From Simplicispira hankyongi (GTDB lineage Bacteria; Pseudomonadota; Gammaproteobacteria; Burkholderiales; Burkholderiaceae_C), in the NCBI RefSeq assembly GCF_003570885.1, contig NZ_QXJC01000001.1:744001-808000 (forward strand): 64,000 bases of DNA, read 5' to 3'. Positions 8,748 through 19,982 of the stretch are shown here, in pieces. The position numbers and the translations under genes were made by a program. Positions within the stretch are counted from its first letter, which is position 1. Each line of letters begins with the position of its first letter. The notes beneath the pieces were generated by a model. That model was given only the letters and a program-made list of their open reading frames with translations, did not search any database and had not been told where the DNA came from.

Positions 8748-10454
8748 ATGACCAACGAAGAAATCCTCAGCGCCCACGGCCCCCGTGAATCCATGGAATA
8801 CGACGTGGTGATCGTCGGCGGCGGGCCGGCGGGCCTGTCCACCGCCATCCGGCTCAAGCAGCTCGCCGCGCAGCACGCGAAAGAAGTTTCGGTGGTGGTG
8901 CTTGAGAAGGGCTCCGAGCCGGGCGCGCACATTCTGTCTGGCGCCATCATGGACCCGAAGGCCCTGACCGAGCTGTTCCCCGACTGGAAGGAGCGCGGCG
9001 CCCCGCTCAACCAGCCCGTGACCGGCGACGCCATGGTGTTCCTGAGCGAAAAATCGTCGTTCCGCACGCCCAACCTCTTTTTGCCCAAGTGCTTTCAGAA
9101 CCACGGCAATTACATCGTCAGCCTGGGCAATGTCACGCGCTGGCTGGCCGAGCAGGCGGAAGCGCTGGGCGTGGAGATTTTCCCCGGCTTCCCCGCCGCC
9201 GAAGTGCTCTACAACGACAACGGCAGCGTCAAGGGCGTGGCCACCGGCAACATGGGCGTGGGCAAAGACCACGAATTGACGGGCGACTTCCAGCTCGGCA
9301 TGGAGCTGCACGCCAAGTACACGGTGTTTGCCGAAGGCGCACGTGGCAGCCTCGGCCGCCAGCTGATTGCCCGCTTCAAGCTCGACGAGGGGTGCGATCC
9401 GCAAACCTACGGCCTGGGGGTGAAGGAGCTGTGGGAGATCGACCCGGCCCGCCACCAGCCCGGCTTTGTGCTGCACACCGCCGGCTGGCCCATGGACAGC
9501 GACACCTATGGCGGTGCCTTTCTGTACCACGCCGAGGACAACAAGGTTTCGCTGGGCTTCATTACGGGGCTGGACTACAGCAACCCCTACCTCAGCCCGT
9601 TCGAGGAATTCCAGCGCTGGAAGACGCACCCGAACATTCGCTGGTACCTAGAAGGCGATGAATCCAAGGGCATCAAACCAGCCAAGCGCATTGGTTACGG
9701 CGCACGCGCCATCACGGCGGGCGGCCTGCTGAGCCTGCCCAAGACCGTGTTCCCCGGTGGCGCGCTGGTGGGCTGCGAGGCGGGTTACCTGAATGTGAGC
9801 CGCATCAAGGGCAGCCACGCCGCCATCAAGACCGGCATGTTGGCGGCAGAAGCGGCATTCGACGCCATTGCCGCCGGCCGCCAGCACGACGAGCTGACCG
9901 CCTACCCCAAGGCATTTGAAGAAAGCTGGCTCTACACCGAGCTGAACAAGGCACGCAACTTCAAGGCCTGGTTCAAGAAGGGGCTGACCACCGCCACGCT
10001 GATGAACGGCATCGAGCAATTCGTGCTCAAGGGCAGCATTCCCTGGACGCTGCACCGCGACAAGCCCGACCACGCCTTCCTCAAGCCCGCCGCCGAGTGC
10101 AAGCCCATTGCCTACCCCAAGCCCGACGGCAAGCTCACGTTTGACCGACTCTCCAGCGTGTTCATCAGCAACACCAACCACGCCGAGAACCAGCCGGCGC
10201 ACCTCACGCTCAAGGACGCCAGCGTGCCGGTAGCCATCAACCTGGCGAAATATGCCGGTCCCGAGCAGCGCTACTGCCCGGCCGGCGTGTACGAGTTCGT
10301 GCCGGACGAGGCCAAGGGCGGCAATGCACAGCGCCTGCAGATCAACGCGCAAAACTGCGTGCACTGCAAAACCTGCGACATCAAGGATCCGACGCAGAAC
10401 ATTGTCTGGATTCCTCCCGAGGGCGGTGGCGGGCCGAACTACTCGGGGATGTGA
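8748..10454 (+). CDS. etfQO: Electron transfer flavoprotein-ubiquinone oxidoreductase
   Basis: Passes electrons from reduced ETF, and so from acyl-CoA and other flavin dehydrogenases, to ubiquinone at the inner membrane. The FAD-binding GGGPAGLS motif is near residue 25 and a monotopic membrane/quinone region lies in the middle. The C-terminal ferredoxin-like part holds the [4Fe-4S] ligands YCPAG and NCVHCKTCD. 568 residues is slightly above the usual 550-560. I start at the ATG at 8748 (MTNEEIL); no strong ribosome site is visible, so a start near MEYDVVIVGGG is possible. It is followed by a repeat copy and a convergent chemoreceptor gene. Confidence 0.95.
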   Translation: MTNEEILSAHGPRESMEYDVVIVGGGPAGLSTAIRLKQLAAQHAKEVSVVVLEKGSEPGAHILSGAIMDPKALTELFPDWKERGAPLNQPVTGDAMVFLSEKSSFRTPNLFLPKCFQNHGNYIVSLGNVTRWLAEQAEALGVEIFPGFPAAEVLYNDNGSVKGVATGNMGVGKDHELTGDFQLGMELHAKYTVFAEGARGSLGRQLIARFKLDEGCDPQTYGLGVKELWEIDPARHQPGFVLHTAGWPMDSDTYGGAFLYHAEDNKVSLGFITGLDYSNPYLSPFEEFQRWKTHPNIRWYLEGDESKGIKPAKRIGYGARAITAGGLLSLPKTVFPGGALVGCEAGYLNVSRIKGSHAAIKTGMLAAEAAFDAIAAGRQHDELTAYPKAFEESWLYTELNKARNFKAWFKKGLTTATLMNGIEQFVLKGSIPWTLHRDKPDHAFLKPAAECKPIAYPKPDGKLTFDRLSSVFISNTNHAENQPAHLTLKDASVPVAINLAKYAGPEQRYCPAGVYEFVPDEAKGGNAQRLQINAQNCVHCKTCDIKDPTQNIVWIPPEGGGGPNYSGM

Positions 10455-10468
10455 CAACGAATCAAATT

Positions 10469-10526
10469 CTATAGCAAAGAGCCCTTTATCTACCTGCGCT
10501 AGAGGCTGTTTTTCCTTGAAACTTTC
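10469..10526 (+). repeat. Dispersed hairpin repeat, copy 2 (degenerate)
   Basis: Shares ATAGC, TGCGCTAGAGGCTG and the tail TTTTTCCTTGAAACTTT with copy 1, but its left arm has diverged and the hairpin is weak. It lies 15 bp after the ETF-QO stop, between convergent genes, the same setting as copy 1. Confidence 0.65.
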
Positions 10527-10579
10527 ACGGTGGAAGGCGTTGGCGTGGTGCAGCGCTTCGGCTTCCTCCCGCGAATGCG

Positions 10580-12235
10580 TCAAGCCGCCGGGGACAGCAC
10601 AAACTGGCCCATCGCACCGGCGAGCCGGTTGGCTTGTTCCTTGAGGCTCTGGGCAGCGGCCGCCCCCTCTTCCACCAGCGCCGCGTTCTGTTGCGTCATC
10701 TGGTCGAGCTGGTCCACCGACTGGCTTACCTGCCCAATCTGCTCGCTCTGCTCGGTGGAGGCGGCGTGAATCTCGGCCATCAGCGTGCTGACGCGTTCCA
10801 CGCTGCGCACGATATCCCCCATGGCGCTGCCTGCCGCCACCACCAGCTTCGCGCCATCGCTGGCCTTGGTCACGCTGTCGGAAATCAGAACGCGAATTTC
10901 GCGCGCCGCCGCGCTGCTGCGCCCCGCCAGCGCGCGCACCTCGCTGGCCACCACGGCAAAACCCCGGCCCTGCTCGCCAGCACGTGCCGCCTCAACGGCC
11001 GCGTTGAGTGCCAGGATGTTGGTCTGGAAGGCAATGCCGTCAATGATGCCGACAATTTCGGCAATCTTCTGGCTGCTGGCGTTCACGTCCTCCATGGTCC
11101 TGACGACCTGACTCACCACCGCGCCGCCCTTGCCGGCCACCTGCGAGGCGTCGGACGCCAGCCCATTGGCCTGGCGGGTGCTTTCCGCGTTGGCGGACAC
11201 CATCTGCGCGAGCTGGGTGATGCTGGCAGCGGTCTGTTGGAGGTTGCTGGCGGCATGTTCGGTGCGCGCGCTCAGGTCGGCATTGCCGGCGGCCACCTCC
11301 ACCGCGGCCGTATGGATGGAGTCGCCAGAATCGCGCACCTCGGTGACGACGAAATGCAGGGACGCCACCATCTGGTTCAACGCCGTGAGAAGCTGGCCGA
11401 TTTCATCGCCGCGCTCCGTCTCCAGATGCACCGTGAGATCCCCACGCGCCACCGTGGTCGCCGCCTCTGACGCCTGGCGCAGCGGCAACACGATGGAGCG
11501 GCGCAGTAGCCAGCCGAACAGCGCCGACAACACCAGCACGATCAACACCGCCACGCCGCTGATCCATTGGGCGCGCGAGGCGCCCGCAATCATTGCGTCT
11601 CCTTCGGCCAGTGACGCCTTTTCGGAATCGACCAGCAGTTGGTCAATCGCGCCCAGGTACGCGGTCAGCGCCTGGGCATGCTCGGCCAAGTCTTTCTGGC
11701 TGGCGATCTTGGATTCCAGCGCATTCTTCATTAGCGCGTCGCGCAGCGCGCTGTATTGGGCGCGCTGAGCCAGCACAGCCGCCCAGACCAGCTCGGTCGC
11801 ATCGCGCGTGGAAGACTGCGCGCACGCCGCTTCGATGCGCTTGCGCGATGCCTCCTCCTTGACCAACTGCGCGCGCATTTCGGTCAGCAGGGGAAACACT
11901 TCCTGCGTCGCCGTTGCGCGCAACGCAATCTGACCAATGAGCACAGACTGCGTTTTCCAGTCGCGCACGGCGCGCTCTATGGGCAACTGTTCGCGCACCA
12001 GCAAGCCCGCCTGATGCTGCGTGGCCTCTCCGGTGAACCAGGTGGCCGCGCCCAGAACCGCCACCGCCAGCCCCAGCAGGCCAAAGCTGAGCGCCAGTTT
12101 CTGGCCCACGCTCAAGCCAACCCTTCGCCCAGGCGCCGGCGATGGGGCGCGCACAGCCGCAACATCCGCCGGGAGGCCGGCTTCGGTGCTGCTGCCCAAA
12201 CATCCATATACCGGCACAGCAGGCAAGTGGTTCAT
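10580..12235 (-). CDS. Methyl-accepting chemotaxis protein
   Basis: A 551-residue transmembrane chemoreceptor that signals to CheA/CheW. After a proline-rich cytoplasmic lead comes TM1 (about residues 45-68), then a periplasmic four-helix-bundle type sensor to about 225, TM2 (about 228-250), a HAMP domain, and the coiled signalling domain. The hairpin tip is conserved ([36 protein letters not shown] region). The protein ends LSPAA without a CheR-docking pentapeptide. I start at 12235, where AAAGGA is 6 bp upstream. The ligand is unknown; placement next to the pyroglutamate cluster is suggestive at most. Confidence 0.93.
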   Translation of the reverse strand: MNHLPAVPVYGCLGSSTEAGLPADVAAVRAPSPAPGRRVGLSVGQKLALSFGLLGLAVAVLGAATWFTGEATQHQAGLLVREQLPIERAVRDWKTQSVLIGQIALRATATQEVFPLLTEMRAQLVKEEASRKRIEAACAQSSTRDATELVWAAVLAQRAQYSALRDALMKNALESKIASQKDLAEHAQALTAYLGAIDQLLVDSEKASLAEGDAMIAGASRAQWISGVAVLIVLVLSALFGWLLRRSIVLPLRQASEAATTVARGDLTVHLETERGDEIGQLLTALNQMVASLHFVVTEVRDSGDSIHTAAVEVAAGNADLSARTEHAASNLQQTAASITQLAQMVSANAESTRQANGLASDASQVAGKGGAVVSQVVRTMEDVNASSQKIAEIVGIIDGIAFQTNILALNAAVEAARAGEQGRGFAVVASEVRALAGRSSAAAREIRVLISDSVTKASDGAKLVVAAGSAMGDIVRSVERVSTLMAEIHAASTEQSEQIGQVSQSVDQLDQMTQQNAALVEEGAAAAQSLKEQANRLAGAMGQFVLSPAA

Positions 12236-12336
12236 TTTGATTCCTTTGCATTCCACAGAGCCCAGCAAAACGGTTGTGCAAACGCTGTTGGCGCCGCCAC
12301 ATCCCCAGCGAACAAGGCGCCCTCCTCGCAAGACAC

Positions 12337-15300
12337 TCAAGCACCTGGCGCGCCGAACCCGCCGCCGCCAGGCGTCGCGATCTCAAAGACATCGCCCGCA
12401 GCCATCTCAGCCTCACCGATGTGGCCAAGCGCCTCGATGTCGCCATTGGCGCGCACCACCCGGTTGGCGCCAGGGCGGCCCGGCGCCCCGCCGGCCATGC
12501 CGAAAGCAGCATGGACTCGGCCGTTGGACAAAATGCTGGCCGTCATCGGCTCGAGGAAACGCAGCCTGCGCACGCCACCATCACCACCGGTCCATCGCCC
12601 GGCACCGCCCGAACCCTGGGCGATCTCGAAGCTCTCCAGAAGCACCGGGAAGCGGAACTCCAGAATTTCCGGGTCGGTCAGGCGCGAGTTGGTCATGTTG
12701 GTCTGCACGACGCCGGTACCGTCAAAGCCGCGCAAGGCCGCTCCATTGGCGTCCAGCACGGCGCCAGCGCCACTGCCGCCGGCAATGGTTTCGTAGTACT
12801 GGTATTGCGCATTGCCAAAGGTAAAGTTGTTCATGGTGGGCTGGCTGCCCGCCATCACGCCCAGCGCACCAAACAGGGCATTGGTGATGCAGGTGGACGT
12901 TTCCACATTGCCCGCCACCACGGAAGCCGGAGGATTGGGGTTCAGCATGGAGCCCTGCGGAATGACTACCTCGAGTGGGTTGAGACAGCCGGCATTGAGC
13001 GGAATATCGTCCTCCACCAATGTGCGAAACACGTACAACACCGCCGCCATGCACACCGCGCGAGGCGCATTGAAGTTGTTCGCCTGCTGCGCGCTGGTGC
13101 CGGAAAAGTCAATCACCGCGCTGCGCTCTGTGGCATTCACTTCAATCGACACGCTGATCTGCGCGCCGTTGTCCAGTGGCAGCGTAAAGCGGCCACTTTT
13201 GAGGTGCGTGATGACGCGTCGCACCGACTCTTCGGCGTTGTCCTGCACGTGACCCATGTAAGCCTGCACGACGTCCAGGCCGAACTGCTGCACCATGCGG
13301 GTGAGTTCCTGCACGCCTTTTTCGTTGGCTGCAATCTGCGCGCGCAGATCCGCCATGTTCTGCGCGGGATTTCGGCTGGGGTACGGCGTGGTGCCACCGC
13401 CCGTGGCAAGCAGCGCCAACACTTCGGTCTCCCGCAAAGTGCCACGGTCCACCAGCTTGACGTTGTTGAGCTGCACGCCCTCTTCTTCGATGCGGGTGGA
13501 AAACGGCGGCATGGAACCTGGGGTCGTGCCGCCGATATCGGCATGGTGCCCGCGGCTTCCCACGTAAAACGTGGGCGCGTTCGCGTCCGATACATACACC
13601 GGCGTGATCACCGTCACGTCGGGCAGATGCGTGCCTCCGTGGTACGGGTCGTTGAGCATGTACACGTCGCCCCGGTGCATGCGTCCAGCATTCTCGCGAA
13701 TCACCGTCTTGATGCTCTCGCCCATGGAGCCCAGGTGCACCGGCATGTGCGGCGCATTGGCGATCAGATTGCCTACGGCATCGAACAGCGCGCAGCTGAA
13801 GTCGAGCCGTTCCTTGATGTTGACCGAGTAGGCGGTGTTCTGCAGTTGCAGGCCCATTTGCTCGGCAATGTTCATGAAGAGGTTGTTGAACACTTCCAGC
13901 AGCACCGGGTCCACCGTGGTCCCGGCGGCGTATTGCAGGGCGCGCGCCTCGACACGGTCGAGCACCAGGTGGTCTCGGTCCGTCAGGCGGGCCGACCAGC
14001 CGGACTCCACCACGGTGGTGGTGTTCTTCTCGGCAATGATCGCTGGTCCGGGAATCACGTCGCCAGGCCGCAGGTCCTCGCGCACGACCAAGGCCGCTTG
14101 GTGCCATTGGCCGCCGGAATACATGGGCGCTTTCTCGCGCAGCGGCACCGCGCGCTCAGGGTGCACATCCATCCTCGGCTCTTCGGGCGCGTCGCCGGCA
14201 ATCACGGCCTCCACGGATACCGCTTCCACCACCAGGCGCTTTCCTTGCATCAGGAACGCGAAACGCTGCCGGTAAGCCGCCTCAAACGCCTGTTTGATCG
14301 AGTCGATATCACCAAACGGCACGATCAGAGCCGAATCCGTGCCTTCATAACGCACGTGAACGTTGTGGTGGACGGCGACTGGGTTGTTCCCCACCTGCTG
14401 GGACTCCAGTTCGGTCTGGGCGGATGCGCCCAGCGCTTCGAGTCGCTCCGCGATCAGCGGCAGATTCTGGGTATCGAGCAGCATCTCCACTGCCTGCTCA
14501 CGGATCACTGTCTGGTCCGCCAGACCCATGCCGTAGGCAGACAGAACGCCCGCCAAAGGATGCACAAACACGCGCGACATGCCCAAGGCATCGGCCACCT
14601 GGCACGCGTGCTGCCCACCCGCGCCGCCGAAGCATTGCAGCGTGTAGCGCGTTACGTCGTACCCGCGCGCCACACTGATCTTCTTTATCGCGTTGGCCAT
14701 CTGCTGGACCGCGATCTGGATGAAGCCTTCCGCCACTTCTTCGGGCTTGCGGTGGGTGGTGGCCGCCAGTTCAGCAAATTTGGCGCGCACGGCGTCTGCG
14801 TCTAGCGCCTCGTCGGCATTTGCACCAAACACTTTGGGGAAATACCGGGGCTGGACCTTGCCCACCATGACGTTCGCATCCGTCACAGCGAGCGGCCCCC
14901 CGCGGCGGTAGCTGACCGGACCCGGGTTGGCCCCTGCGCTCTCGGGTCCAACGCGGAAACGCGCGCCGTCGTATGTCAGCAGCGACCCCCCACCGGCAGC
15001 CACCGTGTGGATGCTCATCATGGGAGCACGCATGCGCACGCCAGCCACATGGGTTTCAAACTCGCGCTCAAAGGCGCCTGCATAGTGGCTCACGTCAGTC
15101 GATGTGCCGCCCATGTCGAAGCCAATAACCCGCCCCTGCCCTGCTATGGCTGCCGTGCGCGCCATGCCCACAATGCCACCGGCAGGGCCACTCAGGATCG
15201 CATCCTTTCCCTGGAACAGGTTGGCGTCGGTCAGGCCACCGGACGACTGCATGAAGAACAGCCGGACTCCGGGCATTTCGCTGGCCACCTGATCGACATA

Positions 15301-15999
15301 GCGCCGCAAGATGGGTGAGAGATAGGCATCGACCACCGTGGTATCGCCCCGGCTGACGAACTTCATCATGGGGCTGGTTTCGTGCGAGGTGCTGATTTGC
15401 GTGAATCCAACCTCCTGCGCGAGCCGCTTGGCGATGGTTTCATGCTCCGTATACCGGTAGCCATGCATGAATACGATGGCCAGGCTGCGGATTCCACTGG
15501 CGTAGGCGCCGGTCAGGTCGGCACGCAGCGCCTCTTCGTCCAGCGCCTCCAGCACTTTGCCGTGCGCGCCGACACGCTCCTTGGCTTCGACCACTTGGCT
15601 GTACAGCAGTTCAGGCAGGTGAATCTCCCGGTCGAATAGGCGTGGCCGGTTCTGGTAGGCAATGCGCAGCGCATCGCGAAACCCGCGCGTCGTCACCAGC
15701 AAGGTGCGCTCGCCCTTGCGCTCCAGCAACGCATTGGTGGCAACCGTGGTTCCCATCTTCACGCACTCGACCAGATCGGATGTGACTGGCTGGCCAGGTG
15801 CAACCCCCAAAAGGTGGCGTATGCCCGCCACAGCCGCATCCCGGTACTGTTCGGTGTTCTCCGACAACAGCTTGTGGGTGAACAGAGAACCATCGGGAGC
15901 CTTGGCGACGATATCGGTAAAGGTACCGCCTCGGTCTATCCAGAACTGCCAGCGGCTGGCATGGGTCGAGGAGGAAGTTTGCGTGGTATTGAGAGCCAT
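12337..15999 (-). CDS. 5-oxoprolinase (fused HyuA-HyuB type hydantoinase/oxoprolinase)
   Basis: A 1220-residue fusion of the HyuA-like half (about residues 15-690, opening [14 protein letters not shown], with ASKHA-type phosphate motifs such as [12 protein letters not shown]) and the HyuB-like half (about 700-1215, ending in the glycine-rich GGGGFG). This is the length and order of eukaryotic-type ATP-dependent 5-oxoprolinase (OplaH), which opens 5-oxo-L-proline to glutamate. It starts 3 bp after a TRAP receptor gene and ends the cluster. Two-subunit relatives act on hydantoins, so the substrate is inferred from fusion, length and neighbours. Confidence 0.88.
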   Translation of the reverse strand: MALNTTQTSSSTHASRWQFWIDRGGTFTDIVAKAPDGSLFTHKLLSENTEQYRDAAVAGIRHLLGVAPGQPVTSDLVECVKMGTTVATNALLERKGERTLLVTTRGFRDALRIAYQNRPRLFDREIHLPELLYSQVVEAKERVGAHGKVLEALDEEALRADLTGAYASGIRSLAIVFMHGYRYTEHETIAKRLAQEVGFTQISTSHETSPMMKFVSRGDTTVVDAYLSPILRRYVDQVASEMPGVRLFFMQSSGGLTDANLFQGKDAILSGPAGGIVGMARTAAIAGQGRVIGFDMGGTSTDVSHYAGAFEREFETHVAGVRMRAPMMSIHTVAAGGGSLLTYDGARFRVGPESAGANPGPVSYRRGGPLAVTDANVMVGKVQPRYFPKVFGANADEALDADAVRAKFAELAATTHRKPEEVAEGFIQIAVQQMANAIKKISVARGYDVTRYTLQCFGGAGGQHACQVADALGMSRVFVHPLAGVLSAYGMGLADQTVIREQAVEMLLDTQNLPLIAERLEALGASAQTELESQQVGNNPVAVHHNVHVRYEGTDSALIVPFGDIDSIKQAFEAAYRQRFAFLMQGKRLVVEAVSVEAVIAGDAPEEPRMDVHPERAVPLREKAPMYSGGQWHQAALVVREDLRPGDVIPGPAIIAEKNTTTVVESGWSARLTDRDHLVLDRVEARALQYAAGTTVDPVLLEVFNNLFMNIAEQMGLQLQNTAYSVNIKERLDFSCALFDAVGNLIANAPHMPVHLGSMGESIKTVIRENAGRMHRGDVYMLNDPYHGGTHLPDVTVITPVYVSDANAPTFYVGSRGHHADIGGTTPGSMPPFSTRIEEEGVQLNNVKLVDRGTLRETEVLALLATGGGTTPYPSRNPAQNMADLRAQIAANEKGVQELTRMVQQFGLDVVQAYMGHVQDNAEESVRRVITHLKSGRFTLPLDNGAQISVSIEVNATERSAVIDFSGTSAQQANNFNAPRAVCMAAVLYVFRTLVEDDIPLNAGCLNPLEVVIPQGSMLNPNPPASVVAGNVETSTCITNALFGALGVMAGSQPTMNNFTFGNAQYQYYETIAGGSGAGAVLDANGAALRGFDGTGVVQTNMTNSRLTDPEILEFRFPVLLESFEIAQGSGGAGRWTGGDGGVRRLRFLEPMTASILSNGRVHAAFGMAGGAPGRPGANRVVRANGDIEALGHIGEAEMAAGDVFEIATPGGGGFGAPGA

Positions 16000-16002
16000 G
16001 GT

Positions 16003-16968
16003 TCAACGTTCGAAGTAATAAGGAATGAAAATCTTGGTGGCTTCATAGCCGACGCTGTTTACCCATTCACGGGAAAAGCGTTCTCCCAGGCGCTTGAGAT
16101 CTGCATCGAAATCAGGCGGTACGCGCTCCACCTGGATTCCGTTGTGCTGGAGTTCTGTAACGGACGCCTCGGCGGCGGCCTGGCTCATCGCCCAGCCGCG
16201 CTTTTCGGCATCGGCGGCGGCCGTCACAAGCGCCTGCTGCATGGCCGGCGTCAGTGCGTCGAAGGCCTTCTGGTTCACAAACACGATGTTCTTGGGGAAC
16301 CAGGCATTGATGTCGTAGTAGTACTTGATCTTTCCCCAGACCTCGTTTTCCACACCGGTCAAAGCGGAAGTGATCATCGAATCGAGCCGATTGGCGGACA
16401 GCGCGCGATGGACGCCCACCATGGGAACATCCACCGGTTGCGTACCCAGCAGCTCCGCGATGCGCACCGTGGTCGGGTTGTAGGTGCGCATGCGTGTCCC
16501 TTGGAAATCGCTTTTGCTGCGCACCGGTGCGATGGAGAAGAGCCCTTGTGGTGGCCACGCCACCGCGTACAGGGCTTTCAAGCCGATTGCTTTGAAATGC
16601 GCGTCGATCAGCGGCCGTTGCAGCTGCCACATGCGCCTGGCGTCTGCATAGGTACGAACCACGAACGGCACGGCGTCGGCACCCGCGATCGGAACCTCGC
16701 CCACAAAGCTGGTCATGATCGCCTCGCCCGCCTGCACCTTGCCGCTCTCAACCGCTTTCGGAATCTCGGCCAGTTTCACCAGCGTGTTGTTCGGGTGCAC
16801 AGCGATGCGCAAGCCGCCCTGGGTAGCTTGATCGACATCGTTCGCGAACTGCACCAGGTTGCGGGTATGGAACGTGTTGACCCCATAGCCGGTAGCCAGC
16901 TGCCACTGGGTCTGCGCATGCAGGACAGGAACAGCGAACAACGCTGCCGCCATCAAGATGACTTTCAT
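16003..16968 (-). CDS. dctP: TRAP transporter substrate-binding protein DctP, second copy
   Basis: A periplasmic solute receptor of 321 residues with an N-terminal signal peptide ending near HAQT. The TRMRTYNPTTVRIAELLG segment contains the arginine that binds the substrate carboxylate in DctP proteins. I start at the ATG at 16968 with AAGGAG at 16975-16980. It is a paralogue of the receptor at 19006-19971: both open their mature chain with a W-x-L-(A/P)-TGYG-x-NTF pattern and are exactly the same length. It sits between dctM and the oxoprolinase. Two related receptors of one TRAP system in Bordetella pertussis (DctP6, DctP7) were described as pyroglutamate-binding, from memory. Confidence 0.9.
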   Translation of the reverse strand: MKVILMAAALFAVPVLHAQTQWQLATGYGVNTFHTRNLVQFANDVDQATQGGLRIAVHPNNTLVKLAEIPKAVESGKVQAGEAIMTSFVGEVPIAGADAVPFVVRTYADARRMWQLQRPLIDAHFKAIGLKALYAVAWPPQGLFSIAPVRSKSDFQGTRMRTYNPTTVRIAELLGTQPVDVPMVGVHRALSANRLDSMITSALTGVENEVWGKIKYYYDINAWFPKNIVFVNQKAFDALTPAMQQALVTAAADAEKRGWAMSQAAAEASVTELQHNGIQVERVPPDFDADLKRLGERFSREWVNSVGYEATKIFIPYYFER

Positions 16969-17070
16969 GCAAAGCTCCTTGTGAAAAGGGTCGGGCGATT
17001 CGTCCGTGGGCGCCACCGCCGCGCACGCTGGCAGAGGCTCTGCGCCTTGCGCCGGGTCTTGCAAACGTCT

Positions 17071-18369
17071 TCAGTTCTGCATCTGGTGTGGCAGCCAGAG
17101 CACGATGTCGGGTGCGAAGTAGGTGATGAGCACGGCTACCAGCATCAGGAAGAAGAGCGGCATCGCGGTGCGTGCAATCCAGGTCACCTCTCGCCGGGTG
17201 AGCCCCTGCAGCACGAACAGGTTGAAGCCCACGGGCGGCGTGATTTGCGCCATCTCCACCACCAGCACGATGAAGATGCCGAACCACAGCAGGTCAAACC
17301 CTGCCGCCTGCACGGTGGGCAGCAGCACGGCGATGGTCAGCACCACCATGGAGATTCCGTCCAGAAAGCAGCCGAGCACGATGAAGAAGATCACCAGCAG
17401 CACCATCAGCGCAAAAGGTGCCAGATGCAGCGAACCAATGAATTCCGCGAGGTGTCGCGGCAGGCCGATGAAACCCATGGAGAGCGTAAGAAACGCGGCC
17501 CCTGCCAGGATCAGACCGATCATGCAGTAGACGCGGCATGCGGCCACCAGTCCGTCCTTGAAGCGCTCCCAGCTCAGCGAGCCCTCGATCGTGGCCAGCA
17601 ACAAAGACCCTGCAACCCCCAGCGCAGCGGCCTCGGTGGCGGTAGCAATGCCGGTGTAGATACCGCCGAGCACCAGCACGATGAGCGACACCACCGGAAT
17701 CAGAAAGCGCGAGGCATGCAGCTTTTGCACGAAGGTGGTGGGCGCATCCGGCGCGGGGACCTTGTCCTTGTTCAGCAAGGCCCAGACGACGATGTAACCC
17801 ATGAACAGGGCCCCCAGAACCAGACCTGGAATGATGCCGGCCAGAAAAAGCTTGCCGATGGACACGTTGGCCGCTACGCCGTACACGATCATGATGATGG
17901 AAGGCGGAATCAACAGGCCCAGCGTACTGGCACCAGCCAAGGTCCCCACCGAAATGTCGTCGGGGTAGCCGCGCTTCTTCAACTCCGGCAGCGTGATCTT
18001 TCCGATGGTGGCGCAGGTTGCGGCAGAGGAACCTGAGATCGCCGCGAAAATGGTGCAGCCCACCACGTTGGTGTGCAGCAACCGGCCGGGAAGCCGATCC
18101 AGCCAAGGCGCCAGCCCTTTGAACATGTTGTCCGAAAGGTGGCTTCGAAACAATATCTCGCCCATCCACAAGAACAGGGGAAGCGCGGTCAGCGTCCAGG
18201 TCGACGTAGAGCCCCAGATGGTCAGCATCATGCTGTCGCCCACCGGACGGCTGGTGAAAAGCTCCATGCCGATCAGCCCCACGCCCAACAGCGACAGGCC
18301 AATCCACAATCCCGAACCCAGCACTGCAAACAGCAGCACAACGAGCGCAACGGCAATAATCAAATCCAT
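17071..18369 (-). CDS. dctM: TRAP transporter large permease DctM
   Basis: The 432-residue inner-membrane channel subunit of a tripartite ATP-independent (sodium-driven) transporter. It is strongly hydrophobic, with about 12 membrane spans, and carries the family segments GSSAATCATIGKITLPELKKRGY and LLIPPSIIMIVYG. I start at the ATG at 18369 (MDLIIAVALV), 19 bp after the dctQ stop. It works with DctQ and with one or both DctP receptors in this cluster. Substrate specificity is set by the receptors. Confidence 0.93.
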   Translation of the reverse strand: MDLIIAVALVVLLFAVLGSGLWIGLSLLGVGLIGMELFTSRPVGDSMMLTIWGSTSTWTLTALPLFLWMGEILFRSHLSDNMFKGLAPWLDRLPGRLLHTNVVGCTIFAAISGSSAATCATIGKITLPELKKRGYPDDISVGTLAGASTLGLLIPPSIIMIVYGVAANVSIGKLFLAGIIPGLVLGALFMGYIVVWALLNKDKVPAPDAPTTFVQKLHASRFLIPVVSLIVLVLGGIYTGIATATEAAALGVAGSLLLATIEGSLSWERFKDGLVAACRVYCMIGLILAGAAFLTLSMGFIGLPRHLAEFIGSLHLAPFALMVLLVIFFIVLGCFLDGISMVVLTIAVLLPTVQAAGFDLLWFGIFIVLVVEMAQITPPVGFNLFVLQGLTRREVTWIARTAMPLFFLMLVAVLITYFAPDIVLWLPHQMQN

Positions 18370-18388
18370 GATGGGTGTTCCTGTCAGG

Positions 18389-18901
18389 CTATTCGGTACG
18401 TGCGGCCTCGCCGCCTTCGGCAATCAGGGCGCCGCCCCGCAAACGCAGCAGCAGCGCATGCACAAAAGACAGTACGAAGCCGAGGCAACCGATGGCCATG
18501 CTGATCTGCGGAATCCACAGCGGCGACGCGTCTGCAGCAGGCGATACGTCGTGGGTGATATAGGAGATCCAGACCGCCCGGCACGCATACCATGCAACGA
18601 ACAATGCAAGAGCAGTTGCCGCAAACAGGCAACCGATCTCGAATATTCCCCGGCCTCTTGGCGACAGGCGGTTGATAACCAAGGTGACGCGAATGTGGTC
18701 GCCGTTCACCAGCGTTGTTGGCAGCGCAAAGAACAGCGCCGCTGCAATGGCATATCCCGCATACGCATCCAGTCCATTGATCGCAATGAACGGCACCTCG
18801 CGTGAAATGACGCCCAAGATGACGATGACAAAGGCTGCCACCATGGAGATGCCTGAGAGCACCATCAGCAGCCTGTAGAAATTTCGGACGAAGTGGTCCA
18901 T
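18389..18901 (-). CDS. dctQ: TRAP transporter small permease DctQ
   Basis: A 170-residue four-helix membrane protein. It has the FISRE-like ILGVISREVPF segment after the first span and conserved membrane segments near residues 12-35, 50-68, 85-108 and 128-150. I start at the ATG at 18901 (MDHFVRNFYRLL), preceded by a purine-rich GGGAG. It lies between the first dctP and dctM, the normal order P-Q-M, with a second dctP after M. Confidence 0.88.
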   Translation of the reverse strand: MDHFVRNFYRLLMVLSGISMVAAFVIVILGVISREVPFIAINGLDAYAGYAIAAALFFALPTTLVNGDHIRVTLVINRLSPRGRGIFEIGCLFAATALALFVAWYACRAVWISYITHDVSPAADASPLWIPQISMAIGCLGFVLSFVHALLLRLRGGALIAEGGEAARTE

Positions 18902-19005
18902 CGCGTGCTCCCTTGCCGCTGAATAAACGTATTGGTTTTCGCTGGTCCTGCGCTGCAAGCACAGGGTTGCGGGCCTCGCGAATGTCACCCGCAGCGTTGG
19001 TGGCT

Positions 19006-19971
19006 CTATGGCTTGCGATAGGCGTCGACAATGGCCTTGCCATCCGGCCCGACCGACTTGATCCAGTCCGCGGTCATCTTCTCGCCGATATCGGCGAGGG
19101 TCTTCTTGATGGCATCGCTGGGCTCGCCAATCGCCATGCCCTTGGCACCCAGCTCCTTGATGTACTCGGAATCGAGTTTTTCACTGGCGGCCCAACCGCG
19201 TGCTTCCGCGTCCGCGGCAGCTTTCATGACCGCCTCCTGTGCAGGCTTGTCGAGCGCCTCGAACGCCTTGATGTTCACCACCGTGGCATTGCGCGGCAAC
19301 CACGCACTGACCGGATAAAAATATTTCACCTGCTCATACAGTTTGGACTCGACACCGCTCGCACTCGAAGTCAGAAAATTCTGGACCGTATTGGTCGCCA
19401 GCGCCTGTCCCAGTTCCGAGAGCTGGATCGTGACCGGCTGCGCCTTGAGCATTTCAGCGATTTTGGTGGTGGCCGGGTTGTAGGCACGCATGCGCGTTCC
19501 GACGAAATCGGCGGGGGTGGTCACCGGCTTGAGCGAATACAGCGACTGGCCCGGCCACGGCACGGTAAACAGAACCTTCAGGCCTTGCGAGGCGAGCAGC
19601 TTGTCTTGCGCGGGCTTGGCCGCCAGATACAGCCGCTTGGACTGGGCATAGTTGGTTGCCAGGAACGGCACAGAATCGATACCGAACAGCGGGTTCTCAT
19701 TCGATGCCCCCGAAAGAATGAACTCGGCGGCCGGAACCTGACCCGTTTGAACGGCTCGCTTGATTTCATTCGCCTTGTAGAGCGAACCTCCGGGGTGCAG
19801 TGTGATCTTGAGCTGTCCACCTGTCGCCTTGTCGACGTCCTTGGCAAACTGCTGCACGTTCTCCGTCTGGAACGTGTTGGCCCCGTAGCCGGTCGGCAGG
19901 TCCCATTTCACTTCGGCGTGGGCGCCCCACATGCTCAGGGCGGCCGTCATGCACAGTGCAAATTTCTTCAT
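19006..19971 (-). CDS. dctP: TRAP transporter substrate-binding protein DctP, first copy
   Basis: A 321-residue periplasmic receptor with a clear signal peptide (MKKFALCMTAAL, cleavage after AHA). The carboxylate-binding region TRMRAYNPATTKIAEMLK and the motif SLYKANEIKRAVQTGQVP are visible. It starts 11 bp after the DUF1445 stop with AGGAGA just upstream. Same length and pattern as the receptor at 16003-16968, so a duplicated receptor pair serves one DctQM. The 5-oxoprolinase and DUF1445 neighbours suggest pyroglutamate or D-glutamate as ligand; this is inference. Confidence 0.9.
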   Translation of the reverse strand: MKKFALCMTAALSMWGAHAEVKWDLPTGYGANTFQTENVQQFAKDVDKATGGQLKITLHPGGSLYKANEIKRAVQTGQVPAAEFILSGASNENPLFGIDSVPFLATNYAQSKRLYLAAKPAQDKLLASQGLKVLFTVPWPGQSLYSLKPVTTPADFVGTRMRAYNPATTKIAEMLKAQPVTIQLSELGQALATNTVQNFLTSSASGVESKLYEQVKYFYPVSAWLPRNATVVNIKAFEALDKPAQEAVMKAAADAEARGWAASEKLDSEYIKELGAKGMAIGEPSDAIKKTLADIGEKMTADWIKSVGPDGKAIVDAYRKP

Positions 19972-19982
19972 GTCTATCTCCT

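Noticed and set aside
12337-15999. N-methylhydantoinase as the first-choice name for the fused enzyme
   Set aside because: The single-chain HyuA-HyuB fusion, the DUF1445 gene and pyroglutamate-type TRAP receptors fit 5-oxoprolinase better, though hydantoinase is not excluded.
15814-18036. A 740-codon open frame antisense to the TRAP genes
   Set aside because: It crosses three conserved minus-strand genes and reads as low-complexity His/Gln-rich sequence.
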